DNA from: Phymorhynchus buccinoides
Taxonomy: Eukaryota; Mollusca; Gastropoda; Neogastropoda; Raphitomidae
Direction: 5' to 3'
Assembly (NCBI GenBank): GCA_017654935.2
Contig: CM065690.1
Coordinates: 17,155,256-17,219,255 of the forward strand
Length of the DNA: 64,000 nucleotides
Shown here: positions 52,630 to 64,000 of the stretch, piece after piece
How the letters are laid out: each line of letters opens with the position of its first letter
Numbering within the stretch: position 1 is the first letter of the stretch
Made by a program: the position numbers and the translations under genes
The notes under the pieces: model-generated
What the model saw: only the letters and a program-made list of their open reading frames with translations
Told to the model about the DNA's origin: nothing
Database searches by the model: none

Positions 52630-53955
52630 CTCAGCTCATATGACATGAAACTGAGTGGTTGATATAAAAGAAGACAAAGAAGAAGAAATCCCCCAGAGCT
52701 TCTATCAATAACAACCAGAGGTCAACCCTAGCTGAGGATCATAACTCCTGACATTACACCATCAACAGTGCTGTCTCCTTCGGAAACGCACGTATAGACA
52801 CATGCATGGATGCTCCTAGATCCTGCTTTCAGGATGTCCAGAAATGCAGGATTTTTGTATTGCCTGGAGCCGGCGTTGCCGGATTATGAGAATTTGAGAA
52901 GCAACAACATTTCCTAGTTATAAACGTTTTGTCGATTTCTCGCATGTGTAGCATGCAAAGGAAATGAATACAGATAAATATTTACATGCCTTTACCAGGA
53001 ACTTTATTTTAGGATTGCATGTTAACTGGGCGGCCCCTGGACCCCTGCCTTGCAGGATTTTTTTAATTTCCCAAGAGCACCCATGCACATGCAAAAGGAA
53101 AAGTTATAGGGATGAGACCCAGAGAATTGGTCCACTTCCCCAAAGGCAAACTATTTTTTAATTGAAAAGGCTTTTGAGGTTGAGGTTGTCGGAAAGAGGG
53201 GGGGGGGGGGGTTAGTAGACGAGGTATGGGAGGGGCAGGTTTTTTTGGGGAGAAGCAGCTGGGCCCAATAGGAGACAGGCATGAAAGAATTCCGCGTTTC
53301 GCGGAAAATCCGTGGAAACTTTTTCAAAACTTCCGCGGAAAAAAAAATTCTGCGTAAAGGACCGATCTTGCCATATTCTTCTTATATCTACAAGTCTCTA
53401 TTTGGCGATTCTCAAACTGGTTAACCGGAAGTCGCTTTAGCTCACTCGCTTCAATCGTGCGAAGGAAGGCGAAATGAGTAGCTCCCGCTCAACAAAAGTA
53501 GCGATGTTAGCTGAAAATGTGGGTGGAAGGCTATTTGTGCCGACCAAATTTTCGGAATAGATTATCCCCCTTCCTCGCTGAACAAAACTTGTGACGTGAG
53601 CTAGGTGAAAAGGTGGTTTGAATTTTTTTTGGTGGAACTTGTGCCCCCCCCGTCAATAAAACTTCGGACGTTAGGTGAAAATCCGGGTGGAAGGATTGTT
53701 CTCGGCTGGAGACATCAAAACAGGCTACACCAAACTCCACCAGAATGCACCGAAGCATGATTGTCTTTTGCTTTTTGCATAATAATAATTTATTCATTGA
53801 TTGCTCTTTTTGTTTCGTGATAAATGCATGGCTATTGTTGTTTACTTGACAATTCCTCCCAATCATGTTGTCAACTTGTTTCATCTGATAAGTTTGTAAC
53901 AAAATAAATAAATTGGGAAAACAATACATTGTAGAAAACCATTCATTTCTAATTC
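52630..53955. other. Stretch without a recognisable gene
   Basis: Contains a fragment of the GGCCCCTGGACCCCTGCC repeat (53030-53055), a G-run near 53200 and a CCGCGGAAA inverted word near 53300-53340. A minus-strand frame at 53531-53968 is open but unconvincing. Confidence 0.5.
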
Positions 53956-53959
53956 TAGA

Positions 53960-54373
53960 TACAGACAAACCCCTATTTTATGACCCTCTGTTAAGCGACC
54001 ACCTCTCATTTGAGACCGGATTTGTTGGCACAGATGCAGTTTACTATGTAAACGACCTCTCTTAAACGACTTCCTCTAAAACGCGACTTACGTCCCCGCC
54101 ATTTTGTTGGTTTTTACGACCGTTGCTGTCGTCTGCATAGACTTCGAGCAAAGGGAAACAACCATGGTCAAGGGCCTGAAAGCGGAGTCACTTCCCTTGT
54201 TGTAGAAAAGATGGCGGAGAGCATAGGAAAAGCACGAAAACCACTGACTTTGAAAAAGAAAACCACTGACTTTGGACGAGAGTGGAGGTGAAAACCTCCG
54301 TCATACGACCCCTCCAATTTACGACCGATTTTTCCGGACATTTTGGAAGTCTTAAAATAGAGGTTTGTCTGTA
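53960..54373. mobile_element. Pogo-like MITE family B, copy 2
   Basis: 414-base, TA-flanked copy with ends TACAGACAAACCCCTATTTT. It shares the AAAGTCAGTGG duplication and the ATGGCGG segment with copy 1. Confidence 0.85.
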
Positions 54374-54454
54374 GCTAGATAAGTACATGTATAATAATGT
54401 ATAATTGACATAATTTTTAAGGCTGACGGCAAACTTTATTCCTGTTGTTTTGAC

Positions 54455-54628
54455 TACAGTGGAACCTCCCTTATAAGACCTTCAAAAATCATCCCAAATG
54501 AGGTCTTACAAGGGAGGGGTCTTGTATTATAAGGGAAGTAATTTTAATACAAGTTTACGAAGGTCAGTCTCAGAGAAGTAGGTCTTATGTGGGAGGGGGT
54601 CTTGTCTTATAAGGGAGGTTCCACTGCA
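54455..54628. mobile_element. MITE family A, copy 3
   Basis: TA-flanked element of 170-odd bases with ends CAGTGGAACCTCCCTTATAA. The internal CTTATAAGGGAGG words match the copies at 5717, 56368 and 63532. Confidence 0.85.
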
Positions 54629-54636
54629 TTATTGTT

Positions 54637-55145
54637 TGTTTGTTGATGGATATTCGATTGTAAAGCGCTTTGGGCTCATTTGAGGTAAAGCGCTATAGCT
54701 CTGAGATCACCGTCTTATGTTGGACAGAGCTTGTCTCTTTTAACAATCAATCAATCAATGTACTATCATTATTATTATTATTATGAATAATGTTCTGACC
54801 TGGTTTTTTTATTGCGATTGTTGGTTATGAATTGTGCTTAAAATAACAAATGAAGTACACTGTATAGTGTATTTTTAAAATGTGTTATCTGTTGTCAATT
54901 TGTAGAGAGTGACTCGGTGTATGCAGTTACTTTCAGATTGTTGGCGCACTCGTGCCATTCATTGGTATTTCTTTCAAAATGACATATATGTATACACTTT
55001 GTAATGCGCCTGGGAGAGAGAGAGAGAGAGAGAGAGAGTATCAGAATGTCAATTGAATCAGATTGTTGATGGATATTCGATTGTAAAGCGCTTTGGGCTC
55101 ATTTGAGGTAAACCACTATATAAATGTACTATTATTATTATTATT
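54637..55145. repeat. SINE-like tails with GTAAAGCGCTTTGGGCTC and (ATT)n
   Basis: Two copies (54637-54785 and 55062-55147) of a segment reading TTGTAAAGCGCTTTGGGCTC, AAAGCGCTATA or CTATATAAATGTACTA and an ATT repeat, a widely seen retroposon tail type. They flank a duplicated block of about 250 bases. Confidence 0.7.
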
Positions 55146-55201
55146 ATGAATAATGTTCTGACCTGTTTTTATTTCAATTGTTGGTTATGAATTGTGCTTA
55201 A

Positions 55202-55441
55202 CCCTTTCACCGCCAACTTCGCATGTTTGCACCACATTGATGTAAACACCCATGTCATTCAAACCCTTGAAATCAGGGTCTGTTATTCAATGATATTGTG
55301 TTCCTAAATGTGGGCAGTAAGGATTGACCCCATTCTAAATGTGTCACAGAGAAAACCCACAATATTGCAGACAAAATCTTTTCTGTAGCCAAGTAAGCTT
55401 AATGGAAATTTTTGTCTCAAAGATGGCTGGCGGTGAAAGGG
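55202..55441. mobile_element. TTAA-flanked piggyBac-type MITE, copy 2
   Basis: 240 bases between TTAA sites (55198-55201 and 55442-55445) with inverted ends CCCTTTCACCGCCA / TGGCGGTGAAAGGG. The duplicated host sequence at 54830-54860 has a single TTAA at the same place, an unoccupied site. Confidence 0.9.
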
Positions 55442-55925
55442 TTAAAATGACAAATGAAGTACACTGTATAGTGTGAGTAGATTGAGTGACTCAGTGTATG
55501 CAGTTACTTTCAGATTGTTGGCGCACTCGTGCCATTCACGGGTATTTCTTTCAAAATGACATATATGTATACACTTTGTACTGCGCCTGTCTGGCGCATG
55601 TCAATTATTAAGCATGGGGGAGAGAGAGAGAGTATCAGAATGTCAATTGAATCAGATTTTTTTCTTTTTTCCCCCCCATCAGGTCACAAATACATCATAA
55701 CATGTCATTCGGTCATCGTAAAAACGATTTGTAAGCAGAGAAACGTGCATGGTCTTTTTATTTTTTCTAGATTTACAACTGCATCAGTTCATGACTGAAC
55801 TTGTAGTTATGGGCTAATTACTTTTCCCTCTGTCTGTCTGTCTGTCTGTCTGATATACTGTATCATGTGTATGTGTGCCAAATATTTAAATAATACTTGG
55901 AATTTTTATAGCAATAAAACTTCAG

Positions 55926-55983
55926 TTATGTTCACACACGCACGCATGCGCACACGCACACACGCACACACGCACACGCACAC

Positions 55984-56023
<40 letters not shown>
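55926..56023. repeat. CA-rich microsatellite
   Basis: Interrupted CA/CG repeat of about 100 bases; another lies at 56610-56668. Confidence 0.9.
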
Positions 56024-56026
<3 letters not shown>

Positions 56027-56367
56027 GCATTGTGATGAAATTTAGGTTTAAAATTTAAATAACACATTAGTGGCCCATCATTACAGTCGGGGGTCATGTG
56101 ACCCACGAAGTCTAAAAACAATATGAAGCTCTGAGTGTGCGTGTGTGTGAAAGGCAAACTTGTAATGCGTTTGTGTCACCATGGCTTTTATGAGTGAGAA
56201 GGATTTTGTTTCCTGATGTTTTCCTGATTGTGGTTGGATTGATTGTTATGCCTTCAATTTCAAATGAAATGATGTTAATCAATGGAAAATGAAATAAATA
56301 ACGTGATCTGAATTTTATTGTGTGGTATTTGTGTGTACATCTGATGACTGTGTGTGTGTGCGGTGAA

Positions 56368-56544
56368 TACAGTGGAACCTCCCTTATAAGACCTCCCATT
56401 ATAAGACTCCCTTCCACATAAGACCTACTTCTCCGAAACATTGCCCTTTGTAAGTATTAAAATTACCTCCCTTATAAGACTCCTCCCTTACAAGACCTCA
56501 TTTTGGATGATTTTTTAAGGTCTTATTAGGGAGGTTCCACTGTG
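56368..56544. mobile_element. MITE family A, copy 4
   Basis: Same termini and length as copy 3. It begins CAGTGGAACCTCCC at 56370 and ends GGGAGGTTCCACTG. Confidence 0.85.
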
Positions 56545-56678
56545 TTTGAGTGCAGTGTGTACACATTTTGATAAATGACTTCCATTCATTAATCTTGTCA
56601 AAAGCTATGACACACACACGCACGCACGTGCACACACGCACACGCACACGCACACACACACACACACACCTGGGATGA

Positions 56679-57091
56679 AAAAAATGATAGGACAAACTGC
56701 CCTGAGACAAGATAAATCACTACGCGTAGGACAATGTCCTGGCTCTCGCAGAAATCAATAAGACAAAGCGTACCAGTATTTAACCCTTTCAACGCCAGCC
56801 ATTTTTCAGCCAAAACTTTTCAATAAAACTTACTGGGTAGAGAAACTATTGTTTGCAATACTGGGGACTCCTCTGTGACGAGCCTAAAATAGGGCCTACC
56901 CTTACCTCCCAAAATTAAGAACATAAGGTCACTGGATACCAGACCCTCATTCGATGCCTTTCAGTTTCAGTGACGTGGGCGTTGAAATCATTGTGGTGCC
57001 AAGAGGAGACAGCGGCAATGAAAGGGTTAAATAAGACATTTTCTATTTTAATAGGTCAATGGCCTATGACCAGGGTCTCCGGGCATCACTG
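56679..57091. mobile_element. MITE family E, inverted copy carrying a nested MITE
   Basis: Reads on the minus strand from CAGTGATGCCCGGAGACC (57091) and continues on the far side of a TTAA element at 56784-57026. The other terminus (near 56675) is worn. Confidence 0.75.
56784..57026. mobile_element. TTAA-flanked piggyBac-type MITE, copy 3
   Basis: 243 bases between TTAA sites (56780-56783 and 57027-57030), ends CCCTTTCAACGCCAGCC / GGCAATGAAAGGG. The family E copy at 17871-17900 shows the uninterrupted TTAA. Confidence 0.85.
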
Positions 57092-57539
57092 TCCAGGGGA
57101 CACCCACACACTCTCAGCTGACAATTATATGTCCGTTTTTTCAGTTTTCACTGGTCTCCCCACTGCATACAGCCGACACATTCTGATTTTGGAGGAGCTC
57201 AAAAGAAAATAATAATTATTAAAGGCAGGAGAATGGGCCAATCAGGCAGAAAGATAGTAAATGATTTTATACAAAGCAAAGGGGAAATTCAGAGTCAAAG
57301 ACTGGCAGATTAGACGAAGTTACAAGCACAGAACTTTTAGAAGGTGGAGTAACTTTTTTTTTACAAAAGACCCCCCGGTATCCCCACGGGGTGAGACTCG
57401 TGGAGGGGGTGGGGTCGTCCAGCTCCCCGTATGGAGGCACGAGGCATCCACCCACTGACCTAACCTGTGGAATAAAAAGACAAGTTTTGCGCACGCGCAC
57501 AAACAACGGCTATACTTCATGAATGCTGCTGGTGCCGTA

Positions 57540-57540
<1 letters not shown>

Positions 57541-57587
<47 letters not shown>

Positions 57588-57834
57588 TTGTACACCTTGG
57601 ATGTTGAGGCGATGACACTGGCATGCATGTGTGAGCGCGCGTGCGCATAATGCACATGTATACACACAGACGCCGCCGCGCATGCACACGTATGATACAT
57701 GCACACGCGCACGCAGTCACACTTACAGCTTACACACACACACGCAGACGCACGCACGCACACACACACACACACACACACACAAGCAACAACACTGCTC
57801 ATGAATATTTACGATGCATGCATAAACAACACAA

Positions 57835-57905
<71 letters not shown>

Positions 57906-57965
57906 ACTCGCTCTCTCTCTTGCTCTCTCTCACACACACACATGCACGCACACACACACATACGC
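57541..57965. repeat. CA and CT microsatellite cluster
   Basis: (CA)n at 57543-57585 and 57738-57783, (CT)n at 57838-57902, with CG-rich interruptions. Long open frames here are artefacts of two-base repeats. Confidence 0.9.
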
Positions 57966-58198
57966 ACGTGCGCGCGCTATGCATTAGCATAGCATGTCTG
58001 CTTTCGTGTTGATACGGCAGGCGTCGCTGGTGCATCTCTGCGTCCCACCATACAGCACCTGCGGGTGTTTCTTTTTCACTATGCATTAGCTAGTAGTGTT
58101 GTTTCATACATAATTTAAAGTCACGGTTCTCTCAAAAGGGAAACAAGGGCATCGCCGAGCGGCAGCAACGCATTGTGACAATGCAAACCCGGCCAGAG

Positions 58199-58560
58199 TT
58201 ATGTCCTGTCCCCCCCCCCCCTAAACACATCACTTTCCACCCTTACGCATAAAATACATAGCCCAAAATTTGAAGCGATTCTGTTCAATAGTTCACGAGA
58301 TACAGCTGAACTTTTATACAAACTTCCTTGCACCGAGTGATGTCCTCTCCTCCCCCCCCCCCCCCCCCCCCCAATAAACACACCACTTTCCACCCTTACA
58401 GAACGCATAAAATACATAGCCCAAAATTTGAAGCGATTCTGTTCAGTAGTTCACGAGATACAGCTGAACTTTTATACAAACTTCCTTGCACCATGGTACA
58501 CCACCACACAAAATTTGAAGCGATTCCGTTCACTAGTTCACGAAATAAAGCTGGGGGGAA
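58199..58560. repeat. Tandem ~170-190 bp unit with poly-C
   Basis: A block beginning TGTCCTSTCC plus a C-run and containing CATAGCCCAAAATTTGAAGC and GTTCACGAGATACAGC is present twice (58199 and 58339), with a shorter third copy near 58500. Confidence 0.8.
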
Positions 58561-58935
58561 ATTACATAGCCCAAAGAAGGACATTTCGGTTTTCAAGGTC
58601 AAACTTCAAGGTCAGCATGGTGTTGATTAACGAAAAGAAGCTTCCTTTTGAAGCTGTCTACCCCTCTGCCAATTTTAATCAAAATCCAAACAGTAGTTTT
58701 TAAGATAATCGATACACAGACAGACACACACACACACAGACACACAAACCGATCGCAATACCTCGGCCTCTGGCCGGGTAGAGGCCGGGTAAAAAGGAGA
58801 GGGAGACTGTATGATTATTATCAGGTAGGTACTCCTCTATCTGTCATTAGTCGCTGGGACTTCTGGTATTAGTTTCTTTGATGAGTTTTGCTTGATGAAT
58901 ATTGAATGTCTTCTTTTTGTGTGTTGTCTCTCTGC

Positions 58936-59350
<415 letters not shown>

Positions 59351-59619
59351 TCCTCTCCCTCCCTCTTTCTCTCATTGAGACTGTGTGTGTCTGTGTGCGT
59401 GCGCGCGCTCGCTCGCTCGCGTGTATGTGTTCGTTCAGTTTATAGGTTTACTGCTACTTTTGTATTATTATAAAGTTCGATGTTGGGACTTCCGTTGCTA
59501 ATGGAAAGCTCCCCGTAATATAATATAACCATGAACTGAAAATCGAAAGAAGGAAAATAAGAACAGGGTGAGCAAGAGACAGACAGAGACAGAGACAGAG
59601 ACAGACAGAGAAGCGTATA

Positions 59620-59903
59620 GGGGAAGACGGGGTAAAAAGCGCATGGGCGGGTAAGAAGCCCACCCCATTTATCTCATGAAATAAAGAAAATTTCAGTCAA
59701 ATTTGCCCATGAGACGAATGCTAGACATTAACGCTCGTCTCATGGGCAAAATGAGACTGAAATTTGTCAAATTTGCCCATGAGACGAATGCTAGACGTTA
59801 ACGCTCGTCTCATGGGCAAAATGAGACTGAAATTTGCTTCATTTCATGAGATAATTGGGGTGGGCTTCTTACCCGCCCATGCGCTTTTTACCCCGTCTTC
59901 CCC
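59620..59903. mobile_element. TA-flanked hairpin MITE (GGGGAAGACGGGG), copy 1
   Basis: Inverted ends of more than 45 bases (GGGGAAGACGGGGTAAAAAG through GGGTAAGAAGCCCACCCC) between TA dinucleotides. The inner segment with CCCATGAGACGA is duplicated. Confidence 0.9.
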
Positions 59904-60099
59904 TATTAAAAACAAGCGCGGATTCGCAGTCGTTTGTGGCGTGCGACAATGTATTGAAAACGAAACATCATTTTAAAGAGCAGCCTCGATTTGAAGTGCA
60001 GCCTCGATTTGAAGTGCAACAATTTTGTCAGCCTCGATTTGAAGTGCGACAATTTTGGACCGACAAAGTGAGTTATATATGTGCCACAAACTAAAAAGT

Positions 60100-60335
60100 C
60101 GATGGCTTGGAGTCAAAACGGACTATCTTTAGATAGTCCATTGACGTATTATTGAACATATTGTGAAAACTAATGACTTGTTATCAAATAAAAACAAAAC
60201 TGCAGAAATATAAAAAGCATAATCCCCATTTTATATTATTTGCAGACTTTAATACAAGTTCATAATTTTTGCAATAACATCAATAATAAGTCAATGGAAT
60301 ATCTGAAGATAGTCCGTTTTGACTCTAAGCCATCG
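60100..60335. mobile_element. Palindromic MITE with CGATGGCTTGGAGTC ends
   Basis: Inverted arms of about 37 bases (AGTCAAAACGGACTATCTTT) enclose an AT-rich core. Preceded by three CAGCCTCGATTTGAAGTGC direct repeats (about 59982-60050). Confidence 0.8.
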
Positions 60336-60534
60336 CTCATGATGTAACGTGCCTTGTTTTGTTTTGTTTTGGTGATACGTTCTACTCTGCAAACATCATT
60401 CTTTACAATTAGGACAAATCAGTCGATAATACACGTGAGAAAGGGGGGCGGAGGGGGAGGGGGTTCTACTCTGCAAACATCATTCTTTACAATTAGGACA
60501 AAACAAAATACCCCCCCCCTAAAGGGGGGCTCCC

Positions 60535-60535
<1 letters not shown>

Positions 60536-60593
<58 letters not shown>
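60536..60593. repeat. Poly-C tract of 58 bases
   Basis: Uninterrupted C58 next to a 40-base direct repeat (TTCTACTCTGCAAACATCAT) at 60379 and 60464. Other C-runs are at 16112-16140, 17247-17274 and 58343-58371. Confidence 0.95.
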
Positions 60594-60595
<2 letters not shown>

Positions 60596-60829
60596 ATAGT
60601 GACTGTTAGTCACAAAATATTCTGCCTTCACTACATGTCTACAACCCTTAAATTAAGTTAATAACTTCCCCTCCACCCCCCACCCCACCCCCATCCGTCC
60701 TTCAGTTTGCAGCAACCCACACCCCCCACCCCACACACACACCAACCCCATCCACACTCTTTCCCCAATCCCCTAACTCTTCTACACTTTTTGTTTTTGC
60801 CTGTCTGTCTGTCCGATGTCTGTCTGTCC

Positions 60830-61536
<707 letters not shown>

Positions 61537-61799
61537 TCCCCTCCTCTCTCTGTCTCTGAGAACAGACGAACATAATAATAGCGTGACAGACGAACACTCA
61601 GTCAAGTCCCATAGAGTGCAGTGCAGTCGAGAGTCAAAGAGTCGCCAAGCCAGAATCAGTTACTGCTTTGTTGCCGATGCTGCGCTGATGCCACTGAACG
61701 AAAGCTGCTGCATCAGTCTGCTTCGACGACGCTGACGATGTTGATGATGATAGTGATTGTGTCTGTGTTTGTGTTCGACTGTTTGTATGAGTGCGTGCT

Positions 61800-62905
61800 G
61801 GCGCGTCTACGTTAGTGATCATATTATTTATTTATTCTACGGTGTATTAACTGGCACCGCACATGGCAACGTCAACAACGTTACGATTCCCGGATTTATA
61901 GCTGGCCTTTATTTCTCTTCTGCAGTGTTTGCTCTGTCGGTGTTTGCACGTGTGCTGATGTGTCTGTGACAGTGATAATACTCTACAGTGTATTGGCACC
62001 GGATAATGCAACATCAACAAAACTACGATTCCCGGTGTCATGAGAAATAAGTACCTACCGTGAAATAAGTACATACCGTGAAATAAGTACCCCTCAAAAA
62101 CGCACTAGAGCCATTCTTCTTTTCATGTGATAAATAAGTCAACTATTATATAAAGTATTGATATTTAAGTACACGGAAGGAACCAGGAAATAGAGCGGGA
62201 GGGTGTAAATCTACATTTTTGCTGAGAAATCTATGTACAAAGCCATGTCACTTAGTTTCGTATTTTACAAAATGGCGGACGATAAAAACAAAAACCCATC
62301 CGTGCAAACAAAAATAAATAATAAATATTAGAAAAAATATCCCTGACTTCTCAGTATTTAATGATGAATCTTCCGTTCTTCCTGCATGCCACAAAAGACG
62401 CCTCTGAATGTATTTAGGGGCGAATCTTTCCCAAACAGCAAACAATTTGAATGAGGAAAAGAGTATTTATTTCATGGGTAAAATATTTTATGCAACACCG
62501 GAGTCATAGCTAGGCCTTTATTTCCCCTCTATTTTCCTATTGTACGTTATGTTTGCACGCGTGCTGATGCATGCGTCTGTGATATTGGTGATCAATATTG
62601 ATACGGTGTACTGGAACCTACACAAAACATCAACAGTAATGCTACGATTCCGATTCATATGTCTTCAAGTTATTTTTCTTCTACGGTGTTCGCGGTTTTT
62701 GCGTTTACACGTGTACTGATGTGTGTGATGTTATTGTGATCAATATTAACTTGGTGTACTGAAATGTCTACTCAAAAAACAACATCAACAGACAGTAAGT
62801 AATGCTACCATTCTGATTCATATGTCTTTTATTTTTCTTCTACGGCGTTCGCGTTTTTGTGTGTGCACGTGTGCTGATGCCTCTGTGATATTGTGATCAA
62901 TATTA
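61800..62905. repeat. Satellite of ~170 bp units, left part
   Basis: Units share TTTTTCTTCTACGGTGTTCG, GCACGTGTGCTGATG, GTGATCAATATTAA and AACATCAACAGACAGTAATG. At least four diverged units are visible (about 61825, 61915, 62510 and 62675), and a fifth starts at 62828. Confidence 0.75.
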
Positions 62906-62906
62906 A

Positions 62907-63340
62907 CCTTTACCGGATCATGCTTTTGACTACACAGACACGATGGCGGGGGTCTTCCACGACCCCCTACTCAGCAAAGAGCGAATTCCTAGGTGTTTAT
63001 CCCTGTCCGGATGGCGGGGGTCTCCCACGACCCCTACTTGTCAAAGAGGCACCATGTGTTTATGCTTGTCCGGATGGCGGGGGTCTCCCACGACCCCTAC
63101 TCAATGCACTGCAGTGCTCTTTAAAGTAGGGGTCGTGGGAGACCCCCGTCATCCCGACAGGTATATCAAAATTACGCGTCATATTACGTCATTTACATTT
63201 TTTACACATTAATGAAATTTAACACACTTAAAGCCATTTACGTTTTGGACAAAGTCATGAAATTTCATGAAGATTGCTTAAATAGTTTTAGAGATATAAC
63301 ATGTTTTGTGTCGTGGGCGACCCCAGAAGTCCGGTAAAGG
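62907..63340. mobile_element. TTAA-flanked MITE with internal direct and inverted repeats
   Basis: Between TTAA at 62903-62906 and 63341-63344, with inverted ends CCTTTACCGGA / TCCGGTAAAGG. Inside are three direct copies of GATGGCGGGGGTCTYCCACG and one inverted copy forming a hairpin near 63105-63170. It splits a satellite unit. Confidence 0.85.
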
Positions 63341-63440
63341 TTAATATTAATACGGTGTACTGAAACGTCTACACAAAACAACATCAACAGACAGTAATGC
63401 TACCATTCTGATTCATATATATAGGTCTGTGTTTTTCTTC
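63341..63440. repeat. Satellite unit, right part
   Basis: Continues the unit interrupted at 62903 (ATACGGTGTACTGAAACGTC, ACAACATCAACAGACAGTAA). Confidence 0.8.
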
Positions 63441-63531
63441 TTCTGTAGTAAATGACGTTTGTGTTGTGTTTTTATCAAGTTGTGGGTGCGTCTGTCATAG
63501 TGACAATGTGACAATACACAGTTAATACTGC

Positions 63532-63719
63532 TACAGTGGAACCTCCCTTATAAGACCTCCCATTATAAAAGACTCCCTCCCGCATAAGACCTATTTCTCT
63601 GAGACATTGCCCTTCTTTGTAAGTATTAAAATTACCTCCCTTATATTATTAAGACCCCTACCTTATAAGACCTAATTTTGGATGATTTTTGAAGGTCTTA
63701 TAAGGGAGGTTCCACTGTA
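63532..63719. mobile_element. MITE family A, copy 5
   Basis: Complete, TA-flanked copy with matching termini at both ends. Confidence 0.85.
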
Positions 63720-63803
63720 TTGAAACCTCACAAAGTAGTATTGATACGCTTTGGTTCCGAGTCTCGTCTTAGTTTACGTTAATTCAATTATTAAATACTT
63801 GTA

Positions 63804-64000
63804 GGGGAAGACGGGGTAAAAAGCGCATGGGCGGGTAAGAAGCCCACCCCAATTATCTCATGAAATAAAGAAAATTTCAGTCAAATTTGCCCATGAGACG
63901 AATGCTAGACATTAACGCTCGTCTCATGGGCAAAATGAGACTGAAATTTGCTTCATTTCATGAGATAATTGGGGTGGGCTTCTTACCCGCCCATGCGCTT
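63804..64000. mobile_element. TA-flanked hairpin MITE, copy 2 (cut by the window edge)
   Basis: Same sequence as 59620-59903 but without the inner duplication. It ends at the window boundary just short of its right terminus. Confidence 0.9.

Noticed and set aside
62930..63170. CRISPR-like array
   Set aside because: Three spaced repeats sit inside a TTAA-flanked MITE in a eukaryotic sequence, one more copy is inverted, and spacers are not uniform.

Overview
This window looks like one stretch of an animal nuclear genome, most likely a marine mollusc (inference). Genes have spliced exons with GT/AG introns. There is no operon structure, long CT, CA and C tracts are common, and transposable-element debris is dense. 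The best host gene is an STK40-type pseudokinase, alongside a fragment of a conserved secreted-protein gene. Most other coding sequence belongs to transposons.

Region 1 (1-20,000): two host genes are arranged head to head. A minus-strand gene for a secreted protein has two recognisable exons (2775 to 1586) and runs off the left edge. The plus-strand STK40 homologue has eight exons (4344-19130) whose splice phases all agree, giving 521 codons. Its introns are full of miniature inverted-repeat elements (MITEs), hAT-like elements and a SINE. The 3' ends of exons 1, 4 and 5, each with its splice donor, are also repeated downstream of the real exon without an acceptor.

Region 2 (20,000-29,200): a multi-level transposon nest. 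A piggyBac-type element lies between two TTAA sites (20178-20181 and 28909-28912) inside a small open frame. Its transposase gene is split by a DIRS-type mosaic (about 25,140-28,560) and by a hAT-like element (21398-24804). That hAT-like element holds an apparently intact pogo/Tigger-like element (21519-23438, 456-codon transposase) and a palindromic MITE.

Region 3 (29,200-53,000): a composite of transposase fragments is tandemly duplicated (29,580-33,360). An intact-looking two-exon Mutator-like transposase sits in an element of about 3.6 kb (34764-38350). That element interrupts the coiled-coil gene of an unnamed transposon family, and removing it with one TTGA restores the reading frame. 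There follow a second DIRS mosaic (39.8-42.7 kb), more fragments of the unnamed family (44.9-48.7 and 51.6-52.6 kb), a 198-codon frame with acidic repeats, and several copies of a LINE-like 3' tail.

Region 4 (53,000-64,000): no convincing genes. It holds MITEs, SINE-like tails, very long (CT)n, (CA)n and (C)n tracts, and a satellite of roughly 170 bp interrupted by a TTAA-flanked MITE.

How the parts relate: only the STK40 homologue and its head-to-head neighbour look like host functions. The rest is a layered record of transposon insertions, in which unoccupied paralogous sites and rejoined frames give the order of events.
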